A stretch of 64,000 nt of DNA. Source: Ralstonia pickettii. GTDB lineage: Bacteria > Pseudomonadota > Gammaproteobacteria > Burkholderiales > Burkholderiaceae. Under the pieces are notes generated by a model. That model was not told the origin of the DNA. It did not search any database and was given only the letters and a program-made list of their open reading frames with translations. Location of the stretch: NCBI RefSeq assembly GCF_016466415.2, contig NZ_CP066772.2, positions 496,001-560,000 of the forward strand, in the 5' to 3' direction. Below, one piece after another: positions 18,482 to 26,382 of the stretch. The first letter of the stretch is position 1. Every line of letters starts with the position of its first letter. The translations under genes and the position numbers were made by a program.

Positions 18482-18517
18482 GGGGCGTAGCTAAACCTAC
18501 GCCCCATCGCTTTTTTT
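18482..18517 (+). terminator. Terminator/attenuator between livK and livH
   Basis: A 9-bp stem GGGGCGTAG/CTACGCCCC closes a 6-nt loop, and a run of seven T lies 5 bp beyond it. Leaky termination here would give more binding protein than permease. Confidence 0.88.
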
Positions 18518-18573
18518 GTGGCTGCCCGGTGACTGCCTTGGTCACGTTCGGCCGCACCTCACTCTGATTCATC

Positions 18574-19455
18574 ATGCTGGAACAGCAACTCGTCAATGCG
18601 CTGTCGCTCGGGTGCGTGTATGCGTTGTTCGCCCTGGGGTTCACGCTGGTTTTCGGCATCCTGGGCGTGATCAACCTGTCGCACGGCGCGGTCTTCATGC
18701 TCGGTGCCTATGCGGCGCTGCAGGTCGTTCTCCACTTCGAACTGCCGCTGTGGGCGGCGCTGGCCGTCGGCTTTGTCGTGAGCGGGGTGGCCGGACTCAT
18801 CATCGACGTGCTGCTGCTGCGCCCACTGCGCCGCCGCAACGCGCCGCACCTGATTCCGATGATCGCCACCATCGGCGCGGGCATCGCCATCAACAACGCC
18901 ATGCAGGGCGTGTTCGGGGCGGAAAACCTGCGCTTCCCGGCCGGGCTCGTGTCGGATGCCTCGCTGGATCTGGGCGGCATCCACCTCACCCCGCTGGAGC
19001 TGAGCATCATCGTGCTGTCGTTCGCACTGATGGCCGCGCTCATGCTGCTGCTCAAGCGCACGCAACTCGGCCGCGCGCTGCGCGCGATTGCGGAGTCGCC
19101 GAAAGCCGCCGCGCTGCTGGGCATCAATGTCGAAGGCCTGTTCCTGCTGACCTCGTTTGCAGCGGCTGCGCTGGGCGGGTTGTCGGGTGTGCTGATCGGC
19201 TTGTACTCCAACGCGGTATTCCCGTTGATGGGTCAGCCGATGCTGCACAAGGGCATCGCGGTCATCATCCTCGGCGGCCTGGGCGATATTCGCGGCGCGA
19301 TGCTGGGCGGGTTGTTCCTCGGGTTTGCCGAGGTGCTGTCGGTGGCCTACATCGGCTCGACCATGCGCGACGCCGTGGCGTTCGGTCTGCTGTTCCTGAT
19401 CCTGCTGGTGCGGCCGCAAGGGCTGTTCGGCAAGGTGCTGGAACGCAAGGCATAA
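18574..19455 (+). CDS. livH: Branched-chain amino-acid ABC transporter permease LivH
   Basis: This 293-residue integral membrane subunit has about eight hydrophobic segments. The N-terminus LGCVYALFALGFTLVFGILG and NLSHGAVFMLGAY are the LivH signature. The coupling region for the ATPase, around ALRAIAESPKAAALLGINV, is present. Starts at ATG 18574; livM follows 10 bp after its stop. It forms the transport channel with LivM. Confidence 0.94.
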   Translation: MLEQQLVNALSLGCVYALFALGFTLVFGILGVINLSHGAVFMLGAYAALQVVLHFELPLWAALAVGFVVSGVAGLIIDVLLLRPLRRRNAPHLIPMIATIGAGIAINNAMQGVFGAENLRFPAGLVSDASLDLGGIHLTPLELSIIVLSFALMAALMLLLKRTQLGRALRAIAESPKAAALLGINVEGLFLLTSFAAAALGGLSGVLIGLYSNAVFPLMGQPMLHKGIAVIILGGLGDIRGAMLGGLFLGFAEVLSVAYIGSTMRDAVAFGLLFLILLVRPQGLFGKVLERKA

Positions 19456-19465
19456 GGAGACCGAC

Positions 19466-20374
19466 ATGGAATGGTTCGACAACTTCTGGTCGGTCTACAG
19501 CAACCTGGTGCTGACGCTGGGCATCAATGCATTGCTGGCGCTGTCCATTTACCTGACGCTGTCGTGCGGCTTGCTGGCGATGGCGAATGCGGCCTTCATG
19601 GGCATTGGCGCCTACACGGCGGCGCTGCTGACGATGAACGCCGAGATGCCGTTTTCCGTCGCGCTGCTGGGCGGCATGGCGGCGCCGGCCGTGGTGGCCG
19701 TGGTCATCGGGCGGCCGACCCTGCGTCTTTCGGGCGTGTATCTGGCCATGGCGACGCTGGGTTTCGGTGAGGTCGTGCGCGTGCTGATCCTGAACACCGA
19801 GAACTGGACCGGCGGCGCGCTGGGCCTGAACGGCATTCCGCAATTGACCGAGTGGTGGCATGTGGCGGTGGCCGTGCTGGCGACGCTGTTCGTGCTGGCG
19901 CGCATGCGTCGCTCGAAGGTGGGCCGCGCATTCGAGGCCATCAAGGAAGACGAAACCGCTGCAGGGCTTATGGGCATCAACGTGGCCGGCACCAAGCTGC
20001 TGGCCTTCACGCTGGGTGCGGCCATCGCCGGGTTGGCCGGTGCACTGAATGCGCACCTCACGTTCTTCATCGGCCCGAACGAATTCGGCTTCGATCGCGG
20101 CGTCGAAATTTTGACGATGACGATTTTGGGCGGCACGAACGGCCTGACCGGCCCGGTGCTCGGCAGCCTGATCCTGTCATTGCTGCCCGAGCTGCTGCGT
20201 GCGTTCAAGGATTTCCGCCTGGTCGTCAATGGCGTGATCCTGATGGTGATCGTCCTGTTCCTGCCCAAGGGCATTTGGGATCCGGCGCGTTTCGCGCGCT
20301 GGTTCGGCATCAAGCGCGGCGGCACCATGCCTGGCACGGGCGCCACCCCGGCTGCTTCCAATGAATCGCACTGA
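19466..20374 (+). CDS. livM: Branched-chain amino-acid ABC transporter permease LivM
   Basis: This 302-residue membrane partner of LivH has the ATPase coupling helix RAFEAIKEDETAAGLMGINV and the family segment ILTMTILGGTNGLTGPVLG. The start ATG 19466 is preceded by AAGGAGACC, a strong ribosome-binding site. The C-terminal tail (KRGGTMPGTGATPAASNESH) is a short low-complexity extension. The stop lies 7 bp before the chosen livG start. Confidence 0.94.
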   Translation: MEWFDNFWSVYSNLVLTLGINALLALSIYLTLSCGLLAMANAAFMGIGAYTAALLTMNAEMPFSVALLGGMAAPAVVAVVIGRPTLRLSGVYLAMATLGFGEVVRVLILNTENWTGGALGLNGIPQLTEWWHVAVAVLATLFVLARMRRSKVGRAFEAIKEDETAAGLMGINVAGTKLLAFTLGAAIAGLAGALNAHLTFFIGPNEFGFDRGVEILTMTILGGTNGLTGPVLGSLILSLLPELLRAFKDFRLVVNGVILMVIVLFLPKGIWDPARFARWFGIKRGGTMPGTGATPAASNESH

Positions 20375-20381
20375 GGCCGCC

Positions 20382-21179
20382 ATGCTGAAACTCACCTCCA
20401 TTTCCAAGCGCTTTGGCGGCCTGTCGGTCTTGCAGGACGTCAACATTGAAGTGCCGCAAGGCAGCATCTTCGGCTTGATCGGTCCGAACGGCGCCGGCAA
20501 GACGACGGTGTTCAATCTGATCACGGGCCTGCTGGCACCCACCGGTGGCTCGCTCACGTTCAACGGCGATAACCTGGTCGGCAAGAAGCCGCACCAGATC
20601 ACCCAGATGGGCATCGCGCGCACGTTCCAGAACATCCGCATCTTCAAGGAGATGACGCTGCTGGAAAACGTGGTGGTCGGCATGCACCGGCATCTCGACT
20701 ACGGCGCGCCGGGCCTGCTGCTGTCGCTGCCGAAGTACCGCGCTGCCGAGCGCCGCGCGCGCGACCGTGCGCTGGAACTGCTCTCCTGGGTCAAGCTCGA
20801 CCACAAGGCGCATGACATTGCCGACAACCTCTCGTACGGCGACCAGCGCAAGCTTGAACTCGCGCGGGCCTTGGCCACCGAGCCCAAGCTGCTGCTGCTC
20901 GACGAGCCCGTCGCCGGCATGAACACCGGCGAGAAGGTCGACCTGATGGCCGAGATCGAAAACATCAAGGCGCGCGGCTACACGATCTTCATGATCGAGC
21001 ACGACATGCGTTTCGTGATGGGCCTGTGCGAGCGCATTGCGGTGCTGAACTTCGGCCGCATCATCGCAGAGGGGCCGCCAGAGGCGATCCGCAACGACCC
21101 GCAAGTCATCGAGGCGTACCTGGGCCGCGATGACGACGATGACGCGAACGGCGATGCCCCGCAGAAGGAGACGGCATGA
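20382..21179 (+). CDS. livG: Branched-chain amino-acid ABC transporter ATPase LivG
   Basis: This 265-residue ABC ATPase has Walker A GPNGAGKTT, the signature region YGDQRKLELARALA (LSYGDQRK in place of LSGGQ, normal for LivG), Walker B LLLLDEPVAGMN and the His switch IEHDM. ATG 20382 (MLKLTSISKRFGG) follows a TGAGG element. An in-frame ATG at 20361 overlaps livM and is less likely. The C-terminal tail is rich in aspartate (DDDDDAN). The stop overlaps livF by 4 bp. Confidence 0.94.
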   Translation: MLKLTSISKRFGGLSVLQDVNIEVPQGSIFGLIGPNGAGKTTVFNLITGLLAPTGGSLTFNGDNLVGKKPHQITQMGIARTFQNIRIFKEMTLLENVVVGMHRHLDYGAPGLLLSLPKYRAAERRARDRALELLSWVKLDHKAHDIADNLSYGDQRKLELARALATEPKLLLLDEPVAGMNTGEKVDLMAEIENIKARGYTIFMIEHDMRFVMGLCERIAVLNFGRIIAEGPPEAIRNDPQVIEAYLGRDDDDDANGDAPQKETA

Positions 21180-21910
21180 CCACGTTGCTGGAAGTCAAAG
21201 GGCTGGACGTGTCGTACGGGCACATCGCAGCCGTCAAGGGCATCGACTTTGCGCTCAAGGCCGGCGAGATCACCTCGCTGGTGGGCGCAAACGGTGCGGG
21301 CAAATCGACCACGCTGCTGGCGCTTTCGGGCCTGATCCCGAAGTCGCAGGGCAACGTGCGCGGCCAGATCCTGTTCGAAGGCGAAGACGTCACGCAGTGG
21401 TCGGCCCACAAGCGTGTGGAGCGCGGCATCGTGCAGGTGGCAGAAGGGCGGGCCACGCTCACCACCATGACCGTGCGCGAAAACCTGGAGCTGGGCGCCT
21501 ATACAAGAAACGCGCGCAAGGACCGCGGCCAGATCGCCTCCGACCTGGAGCGCGTATTCCACCTGTTCCCGCGCCTGAAGGAGCGCATCGACGGCCTGGC
21601 GGGCAACCTCTCGGGCGGCGAGCAGCAGATGCTCGCCATCGGCCGGGCGCTGATGGCTCGCCCGCGCGTGCTGCTGCTGGATGAGCCGTCGATGGGCCTC
21701 GCGCCGATCATCGTGCAGGAGATCTTCCGCATCCTGCGCACCATCAATGCCGAGGGTCTGACGATTTTCCTGGTCGAGCAGAACGTGCGCCAGGCGCTGA
21801 AAATTGCGCAACACGGCTACGTATTGGAAACCGGCGAGATCGTGTTGGCCGACAGCGGCAAAAACCTGCTGGGCAATCCGCGCGTGCTCGAAGCCTACCT
21901 GGGCGGCTGA
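21176..21910 (+). CDS. livF: Branched-chain amino-acid ABC transporter ATPase LivF
   Basis: This 244-residue second ATPase of the system has Walker A GANGAGKST, signature LSGGEQQMLAIGRALM, Walker B LLLLDEPSMGLAP and the switch LVEQNV. The start ATG 21176 overlaps the livG stop (ATGA), so the two ATPases are translated together. Two hairpin terminators close the operon. Confidence 0.95.
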   Translation: MTTLLEVKGLDVSYGHIAAVKGIDFALKAGEITSLVGANGAGKSTTLLALSGLIPKSQGNVRGQILFEGEDVTQWSAHKRVERGIVQVAEGRATLTTMTVRENLELGAYTRNARKDRGQIASDLERVFHLFPRLKERIDGLAGNLSGGEQQMLAIGRALMARPRVLLLDEPSMGLAPIIVQEIFRILRTINAEGLTIFLVEQNVRQALKIAQHGYVLETGEIVLADSGKNLLGNPRVLEAYLGG

Positions 21911-21922
21911 TTGTTCCGAACG

Positions 21923-21987
21923 CGCCTCGGCATGCAATATTGCCGAGGCGTAAGAACCGCATATCCATTGGGTTTGCGGTTCTTTTT
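21923..21987 (+). terminator. Double terminator of the liv operon
   Basis: The first hairpin is a perfect 10-bp stem CGCCTCGGCA/TGCCGAGGCG (21923-21950). The second is a 10-bp stem AAGAACCGCA/TGCGGTTCTT (21952-21984) running into a T tract. The second could also act for the LysR gene transcribed from the right. Confidence 0.88.
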
Positions 21988-21997
21988 CACCCAAAAG

Positions 21998-22013
21998 CGT
22001 ACCCGTTTCTGCG
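21998..22013 (-). repeat. Rep box between livF and the LysR gene
   Basis: This is an exact CGTACCCGTTTCTGCG preceded by AAAG, 6 bp from the end of the LysR gene and right after the double terminator. Confidence 0.8.
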
Positions 22014-22018
22014 TACGT

Positions 22019-22966
22019 TCAAAACCCCGCCAAGACGTGTCGCTGTGCCTCGAACAAGGCGATCAACGCGTCGGCCACAGCCCGCACGCGCGGTGATCGT
22101 CGAACGTCGGGGTGGATCACCAACCAGATTTCTCGATGCAACGCAGGGTCGTCGACGGGCAATCGACGCAAAAGCGTACCCGTTTCTGCGGGCGCGCCGA
22201 GCAGGTGCGGCAGCGCGGCGACACCCAGTCCGGCCAACGCTGCCTGATGCATTGCTGCCAGATCGCTGCAACGTAAGACCACGCGACGTTCGCCAGCGTA
22301 GTTGTCCAGCCAGCGCTGTTGCGGCACGTGGCGCAGGTTTTCGTCGTAGCCGATGAATTCCCATTCGGATTCGGGGCGTGCGAGCACTTCTGCGGTGGCG
22401 TACAGACCATAGCCGAGGTCGCCCAATGGCCGTGTCGCCAGGGCAGACGACGTTGGACGCGACAGGCGCACCGCCAGGTCGGCCTCGTGCGCCATCAGGT
22501 TGGCGTTGCGTTTTTCACCGAGCAGCACGAGGTCGATGCCCGGCCATTGCCGGCGCAGCGTCGCCAGGTTGGGCGCGATGATGTGGCTGGCCACCGTGGG
22601 TGGCGCAGAGATACGCACCGTCCCACGCAAGCTGCCCGCGCCTGCTGCCGCACGTGCAAAGCCAGCGGCTTCTTGCTCCATGCGTTCAGCGCGTTCAGCC
22701 AGCGCGTTGCCCTCCGCAGTCAGGCGCCAGCCGCGCGGCAGGCGGTCGAACAAGCGCACGCCCAACGATTGCTCCAACGCATCTGCACGCCGCGCGACCG
22801 TGGTGTGTTCCACCGCCAGACGTCGGGCAGCGGCCGACAAGCTGCCCTCGCGCGCCAGCACGAGAAAGTAGCGCACGTCATCCCACTGCAAGGAAGAAGA
22901 AGGTTCGACCGCCGCCGCACGCGCCAGGGCACGCACGTTTTTTGGCCAATCTGAGCTTTTTTGCAC
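22019..22966 (-). CDS. LysR-family transcriptional regulator
   Basis: The 315-residue regulator has an N-terminal winged helix-turn-helix at about residues 27-85 (REGSLSAAARRLAVEHTTVA, a LysR reading helix) and a substrate-binding co-inducer domain after it. It begins at GTG 22966 and carries an unusually long leader of about 25 residues before the domain, so a later start is possible. It is divergent from the quinone oxidoreductase gene, its likely target. A Rep box lies inside its coding region at 22175 and encodes Ala-Glu-Thr-Gly-Thr, the same peptide as the box in the KfrA-like gene. Confidence 0.9.
   Translation of the reverse strand: MQKSSDWPKNVRALARAAAVEPSSSLQWDDVRYFLVLAREGSLSAAARRLAVEHTTVARRADALEQSLGVRLFDRLPRGWRLTAEGNALAERAERMEQEAAGFARAAAGAGSLRGTVRISAPPTVASHIIAPNLATLRRQWPGIDLVLLGEKRNANLMAHEADLAVRLSRPTSSALATRPLGDLGYGLYATAEVLARPESEWEFIGYDENLRHVPQQRWLDNYAGERRVVLRCSDLAAMHQAALAGLGVAALPHLLGAPAETGTLLRRLPVDDPALHREIWLVIHPDVRRSPRVRAVADALIALFEAQRHVLAGF
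22175..22190 (-). repeat. Rep box inside the LysR gene
   Basis: This is an exact CGTACCCGTTTCTGCG preceded by AAAG. It lies in frame in the C-terminal domain and encodes Glu-Thr-Gly-Thr. Confidence 0.8.
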
Positions 22967-23068
22967 AGAAGGTGGTCAGCTTTTGTGAATTCCCGGGTGA
23001 TTCTGAACGGATTACGCTTGTTTCACAACGTGACGACCGCAGTATCCGTCATCACCAAAACCGAAAAG

Positions 23069-23084
23069 CGTACCCATTTCTGCG
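23069..23084 (-). repeat. Rep-box variant 12 bp before the quinone oxidoreductase gene
   Basis: CGTACCCATTTCTGCG, preceded by AAAG, overlaps the expected leader or ribosome-binding region of the gene starting at 23097. It has the same G-to-A change as the copy at 24129. Confidence 0.7.
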
Positions 23085-23096
23085 AGGATTTTTGCC

Positions 23097-24095
23097 ATGC
23101 AAGCCAAAGTGATTCAACTCCGTGAACCTGGACCGGCATTGGGTTTGCGGCCCGCCAGCCTGATGTTGCCGCCGCCCGCACCAAACGCGTTGACGGTGCG
23201 GCACACCGCCATCGGCGTGAACTTTGTCGATGTGTATCACCGTGCCGGGTTGTATCCGGTGCCGGCATTTCCGGCGGTGCTCGGTGTTGAGGGCGTTGGC
23301 GTGGTGGAAGCCGTGGGTACGGATGTACGCGGCTTTGTGGTTGGCCAGCGCGTGGCCTGGGCCGGCCTGATGGATGGCGCGCCCGGCGGCTACACCAGCT
23401 ACCGCAACATCCCGGCCGAACGCGCGATTGCCTTACCCGATGCGCTGGATGACGAAACCGTGGCCGCCACGTTGGTGCGCGGCATCACCGCACACATGCT
23501 GCTGACGCGGGTACGGCAGGTGAGCGCCGGCGATACGGTGCTTGTGCACGCGGCAGCCGGCGGTCTGGGCGTATTGCTGGTGCAGTGGGCCAAGCGCCAG
23601 GGTGCGCACGTGATCGGCACGGTTGGCAGCGAAGCCAAAGCCGCCGTCGCCATTGGGCACGGTGCGGACCACGTCGTGCTGTATCGCCAGCAAGATGTGC
23701 GCGACGCCGTGCTGCAACTCACTGGTGGAGAAGGCGTCGACTACGTGATCGACGGCGTTGGCAGCGCGATGCTGCCGGCCTCGTTGGCGGTGACGCGGCC
23801 GTTCGGGATGGTGGCTAGCATCGGTCAGGCGGGCGATGTCGGCAACGCGCAAACGAACGTCGTCGATCTCGCGGCGCTTGGGCCCGCGCGCTCCATTGCG
23901 CTAGCGCGGCCAGGCGTGTTCCGTTACATGGCTGATCTGTCGAACTACCGGACGGGGGCACAGGCAGCATTGCAGCGCATGCTCGATGGCGTGCGCGTGC
24001 CGGTGGGCGGTACCTATGCACTCGAAGATGCGGCCGCCGCGCACACCGCGCTGGAGGCCGGGCAGACCTCGGGTGCGTTGCTCCTACGCCCTTGA
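23097..24095 (+). CDS. NADPH:quinone oxidoreductase (zinc-free MDR family)
   Basis: This 332-residue medium-chain reductase reduces quinones with NADPH. GVNFVDVYHRAGLYPVPAFP, a GVEGVGVVEAVG segment and the nucleotide-binding loop VLVHAAAGGLGVLLVQWAK are QOR hallmarks. The catalytic zinc cysteines of alcohol dehydrogenases are absent. ATG 23097 is well supported by alignment with the typical QOR N-terminus. It is divergent from the LysR gene and followed by a small YciI-like gene. Confidence 0.9.
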   Translation: MQAKVIQLREPGPALGLRPASLMLPPPAPNALTVRHTAIGVNFVDVYHRAGLYPVPAFPAVLGVEGVGVVEAVGTDVRGFVVGQRVAWAGLMDGAPGGYTSYRNIPAERAIALPDALDDETVAATLVRGITAHMLLTRVRQVSAGDTVLVHAAAGGLGVLLVQWAKRQGAHVIGTVGSEAKAAVAIGHGADHVVLYRQQDVRDAVLQLTGGEGVDYVIDGVGSAMLPASLAVTRPFGMVASIGQAGDVGNAQTNVVDLAALGPARSIALARPGVFRYMADLSNYRTGAQAALQRMLDGVRVPVGGTYALEDAAAAHTALEAGQTSGALLLRP

Positions 24096-24128
24096 GATCC
24101 CTGCGCGGCGCAGGGTTTCCATGCAAAG

Positions 24129-24144
24129 CGTACCCATTTCTGCG
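24129..24144 (-). repeat. Rep-box variant between the oxidoreductase and YciI-like genes
   Basis: CGTACCCATTTCTGCG preceded by AAAG, in the 127-bp intergenic gap. Confidence 0.7.
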
Positions 24145-24222
24145 GGACGCTCGGCGTTGTTGTTTCACGTTGCCGGGTCTCGTGTTTCGAAGGTGTCACC
24201 TCATCCGATAAGGAGCCATCGC

Positions 24223-24540
24223 ATGCTGTACCTGATTCTTTTCAACTACACCGCACCGCTCGAAGCACTCGATCGTGTGCTGCCTGCGCACCGCGCGCAT
24301 CTCGATGCCCACTATGCGAGCGGCCACTTCCTGATGTCCGGGCCGTTTTTGCCGCGTGAAGGCGGCGGGATCCTGGCGCGTGCCGAATCCCGCGAAGAGA
24401 TCGACGCCATCGTCGCGCGCGATCCTTTTGTGATCGAAAACCTCGCGCAGGCGCGCGTCATTGCCTGGGGCCCGAATCGTCGCAGCGCAGACGTACCGCA
24501 GGCGTGGTTGCCAGACGCCGTGGTCGCGACATCGACTTAA
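24223..24540 (+). CDS. YciI-like protein
   Basis: The 105-residue product has the YciI ferredoxin-like fold features: LYLILFNYT strand, PAHRAHLDAHYASGHFLMSGPF (conserved His and Ser-Gly-Pro) and a late IVARDPFVIENLAQARVIAW. YciI proteins are small, often dimeric, and proposed to act as hydrolases or dehydrochlorinase-like enzymes; the substrate is unknown. The ATG at 24223 has AAGGAG 7 bp upstream, and the longer open frame back to 23986 overlaps the preceding gene. Confidence 0.88.
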   Translation: MLYLILFNYTAPLEALDRVLPAHRAHLDAHYASGHFLMSGPFLPREGGGILARAESREEIDAIVARDPFVIENLAQARVIAWGPNRRSADVPQAWLPDAVVATST

Positions 24541-24592
24541 AACCGGTGCGGCGTCGTCGCTATCATGTCGACCTGTCCTGATGTGAATCGAC

Positions 24593-25996
24593 ATGACCGA
24601 CACGCAGCCGCCTCAACCGGATATGCCGCGCCAGCCATGGTGGCGGCGCGCGATTGCCCGACTGCCCTTCGGTCGCGAGCATCTGGTGTTCGTGATTGCC
24701 GGCGTGATCGGCTGCGCGGGCGCTTTGTCGACGATCCTGTTTCGCGAGTGCTTGCGTCATCTGCAATGGTGGCTCTCGGGTACGGACCAAGGATTGGTGG
24801 CCACGGCGCGGGCGCTGCCATGGTGGGCGCGCCTGCTGGTGCCGACGGTGGGTGGACTGCTGGCAGGCATCACCTTGCAGGTGGGCCTGAAGTGGATCCC
24901 CCGAAAAGGCTCGGAAGACTATATGGAAGCCATTGCCGTGGGCGATGGCGTGTTGAGCGCACGGCAGAGCCTGGTACGCAGTGCGTCGTCGTTGTGCTCG
25001 GTGGCCAGCGGCGCATCGATCGGGCGCGAAGGGCCGATGGTGCAGCTGGCGGCAATGTGCGGCTCGCTGGTCGGCCGCGTGCTGCGGCACTGGACGCCCG
25101 TGCCGGTCGAGCAATTGCGACTGCTGGTCGCGTGCGGTGCGGCGGCCGGGATCACGTCTGCCTACAACGCGCCCATCTCGGGCGCCGTGTTCGTCTGCGA
25201 AATCGTGTTTGGTGTCATCACCACGGCGACGCTCGGGCCGCTGCTGGTGGCGGCGGTCACTGCTGACATCGTGGTGCGCCAATTCTTCGGCTACGGGGCG
25301 GTCTACGAGATGCCGCACTTCGATTTCGTTTCCGGCTGGGAAGTGCTGACGTATCTCGGCCTGGGTCTGGCCGCGGGGATGGCGGGGCCGTTGCTGCTCG
25401 GTTTGATCGACCGCGCGCGCGATGCGTTTGCACAGACCAAGCTGCCGCTCACGTTGCGCCTGGCTGCCGGCGGGTTGATTGTCGGTGCGCTGTCCACAGG
25501 CGTGCCCGAGGTCTGGGGTAACGGCTACAGCGTGGTCAATGCGTTCCTGCACGAGCCGTGGCTGTGGCAGACGGTGGCGCTGGTGCTGATCTGCAAGGTG
25601 GTGGCGACGGCGTCAAGCGCAGGGTCGGGCGCAGTGGGCGGTGTCTTTACGCCCACGCTGTTCTGCGGCGCCGCGTTGGGTTTGCTGTATGGAACAGGCA
25701 TGCACGCGCTGCTGCCGGATGCGGCGCCCGTGCCGGTCAGCTACGCCGTGGTCGGCATGGGCGCGCTGCTGGCCGCCACCACGCATGCGCCACTCATGTC
25801 GATCCTGATGATCTTCGAGATGACGCTGTCGTATCAGGTGGTGCTGCCGCTCATGTTGGCCTGCATTACCGGCTATGTGACGGCACATGCAGCGGGTGCG
25901 CCGTCGGTGTATGCGCGCGCGCTGGCGCGCAATCGTCAGGACGCAGGCGACGACGCCCAGCACCTTCGAGTGCCATCAGACGACACGCAGAAATAG
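24593..25996 (+). CDS. clcB: CLC-type chloride channel/antiporter, ClcB-like
   Basis: The 467-residue membrane protein has about ten or more hydrophobic segments. The anion-selectivity motifs are GASIGREGPMVQ (GxxxGREGP) and GSGAVGGVFTPTLFCGAALG (GGxFxP). The first-motif Glu of GREGP is the gating glutamate. These match the CLC family and best the ClcB branch, which supports acid resistance in enteric bacteria. There are no C-terminal CBS domains. The last residues (DDTQK) and the stop codon come from a Rep box at 25986-26001. Confidence 0.88.
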   Translation: MTDTQPPQPDMPRQPWWRRAIARLPFGREHLVFVIAGVIGCAGALSTILFRECLRHLQWWLSGTDQGLVATARALPWWARLLVPTVGGLLAGITLQVGLKWIPRKGSEDYMEAIAVGDGVLSARQSLVRSASSLCSVASGASIGREGPMVQLAAMCGSLVGRVLRHWTPVPVEQLRLLVACGAAAGITSAYNAPISGAVFVCEIVFGVITTATLGPLLVAAVTADIVVRQFFGYGAVYEMPHFDFVSGWEVLTYLGLGLAAGMAGPLLLGLIDRARDAFAQTKLPLTLRLAAGGLIVGALSTGVPEVWGNGYSVVNAFLHEPWLWQTVALVLICKVVATASSAGSGAVGGVFTPTLFCGAALGLLYGTGMHALLPDAAPVPVSYAVVGMGALLAATTHAPLMSILMIFEMTLSYQVVLPLMLACITGYVTAHAAGAPSVYARALARNRQDAGDDAQHLRVPSDDTQK

Positions 25997-26001
25997 GTAC
26001 G
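25986..26001 (+). repeat. Rep-box variant spanning the clcB stop codon
   Basis: CGCAGAAATAGGTACG includes the TAG stop of clcB (25994-25996). It is the farthest copy from the origin found in this window. Confidence 0.7.
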
Positions 26002-26112
26002 CTTTGCCGGTTGGGGCTGCGCGCTCGAAATCTTTCGGGATGGCAAGCTTGCCGTGTCAGCGCCACACCGGAGACGGTGCGACGCAACAAATGCCGGAAC
26101 CGTCGGTTCGGC

Positions 26113-26259
26113 TTAGCGGCCCGAACGGCGATACAACTCGGCCATCATGCCGCAGCTTTCCACGTGCAGCGCGACGGCGCGGCTGGCTTCACGGCGCACG
26201 ATCTGCCAGAAACGGGCGAAACGCGAGGCGGGGGCGGCTTTGAGAGCGACGGTGTTCAT
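26113..26259 (-). CDS. Small basic hypothetical protein, 48 residues
   Basis: A frame of 48 codons starts at ATG 26259, with an excellent AGAAGGAA ribosome-binding site 7 bp upstream, and ends TAA at 26113. The product begins MNTVALKAAPASRFARFWQI and ends MMAELYRRSGR. It is basic and amphipathic, with no signal peptide or known domain. Two TAGGG-N4-CCC palindromes lie 25-51 bp upstream, in the promoter position. Function unknown. The ribosome-binding site, intact frame and upstream elements support a real gene rather than chance. Confidence 0.65.
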   Translation of the reverse strand: MNTVALKAAPASRFARFWQIVRREASRAVALHVESCGMMAELYRRSGR

Positions 26260-26283
26260 GGCGATTCCTTCTGAAGACTGATT

Positions 26284-26310
26284 TAGGGATAACCCTACTA
26301 GGGAATACCC
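26284..26310. promoter_or_regulatory. Twin TAGGG-N4-CCC palindromes
   Basis: TAGGGATAACCCTA (26284-26297) is followed one base later by TAGGGAATACCC (26299-26310). Two similar palindromes 15 bp apart upstream of the small gene look like a double operator. The binding protein is unknown. Confidence 0.55.
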
Positions 26311-26382
26311 GAATGTTAGTCCGAAGATTGCGCCGCAGCAATTCGCATTCGCCAGTGTCGCCTCATCACCACATCGGGGTGG

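Noticed and set aside
26284-26297. Resemblance of TAGGGATAACCCTA to a homing-endonuclease site
   Set aside because: It matches only the first ten bases of the known site; the twin-palindrome reading explains both copies.
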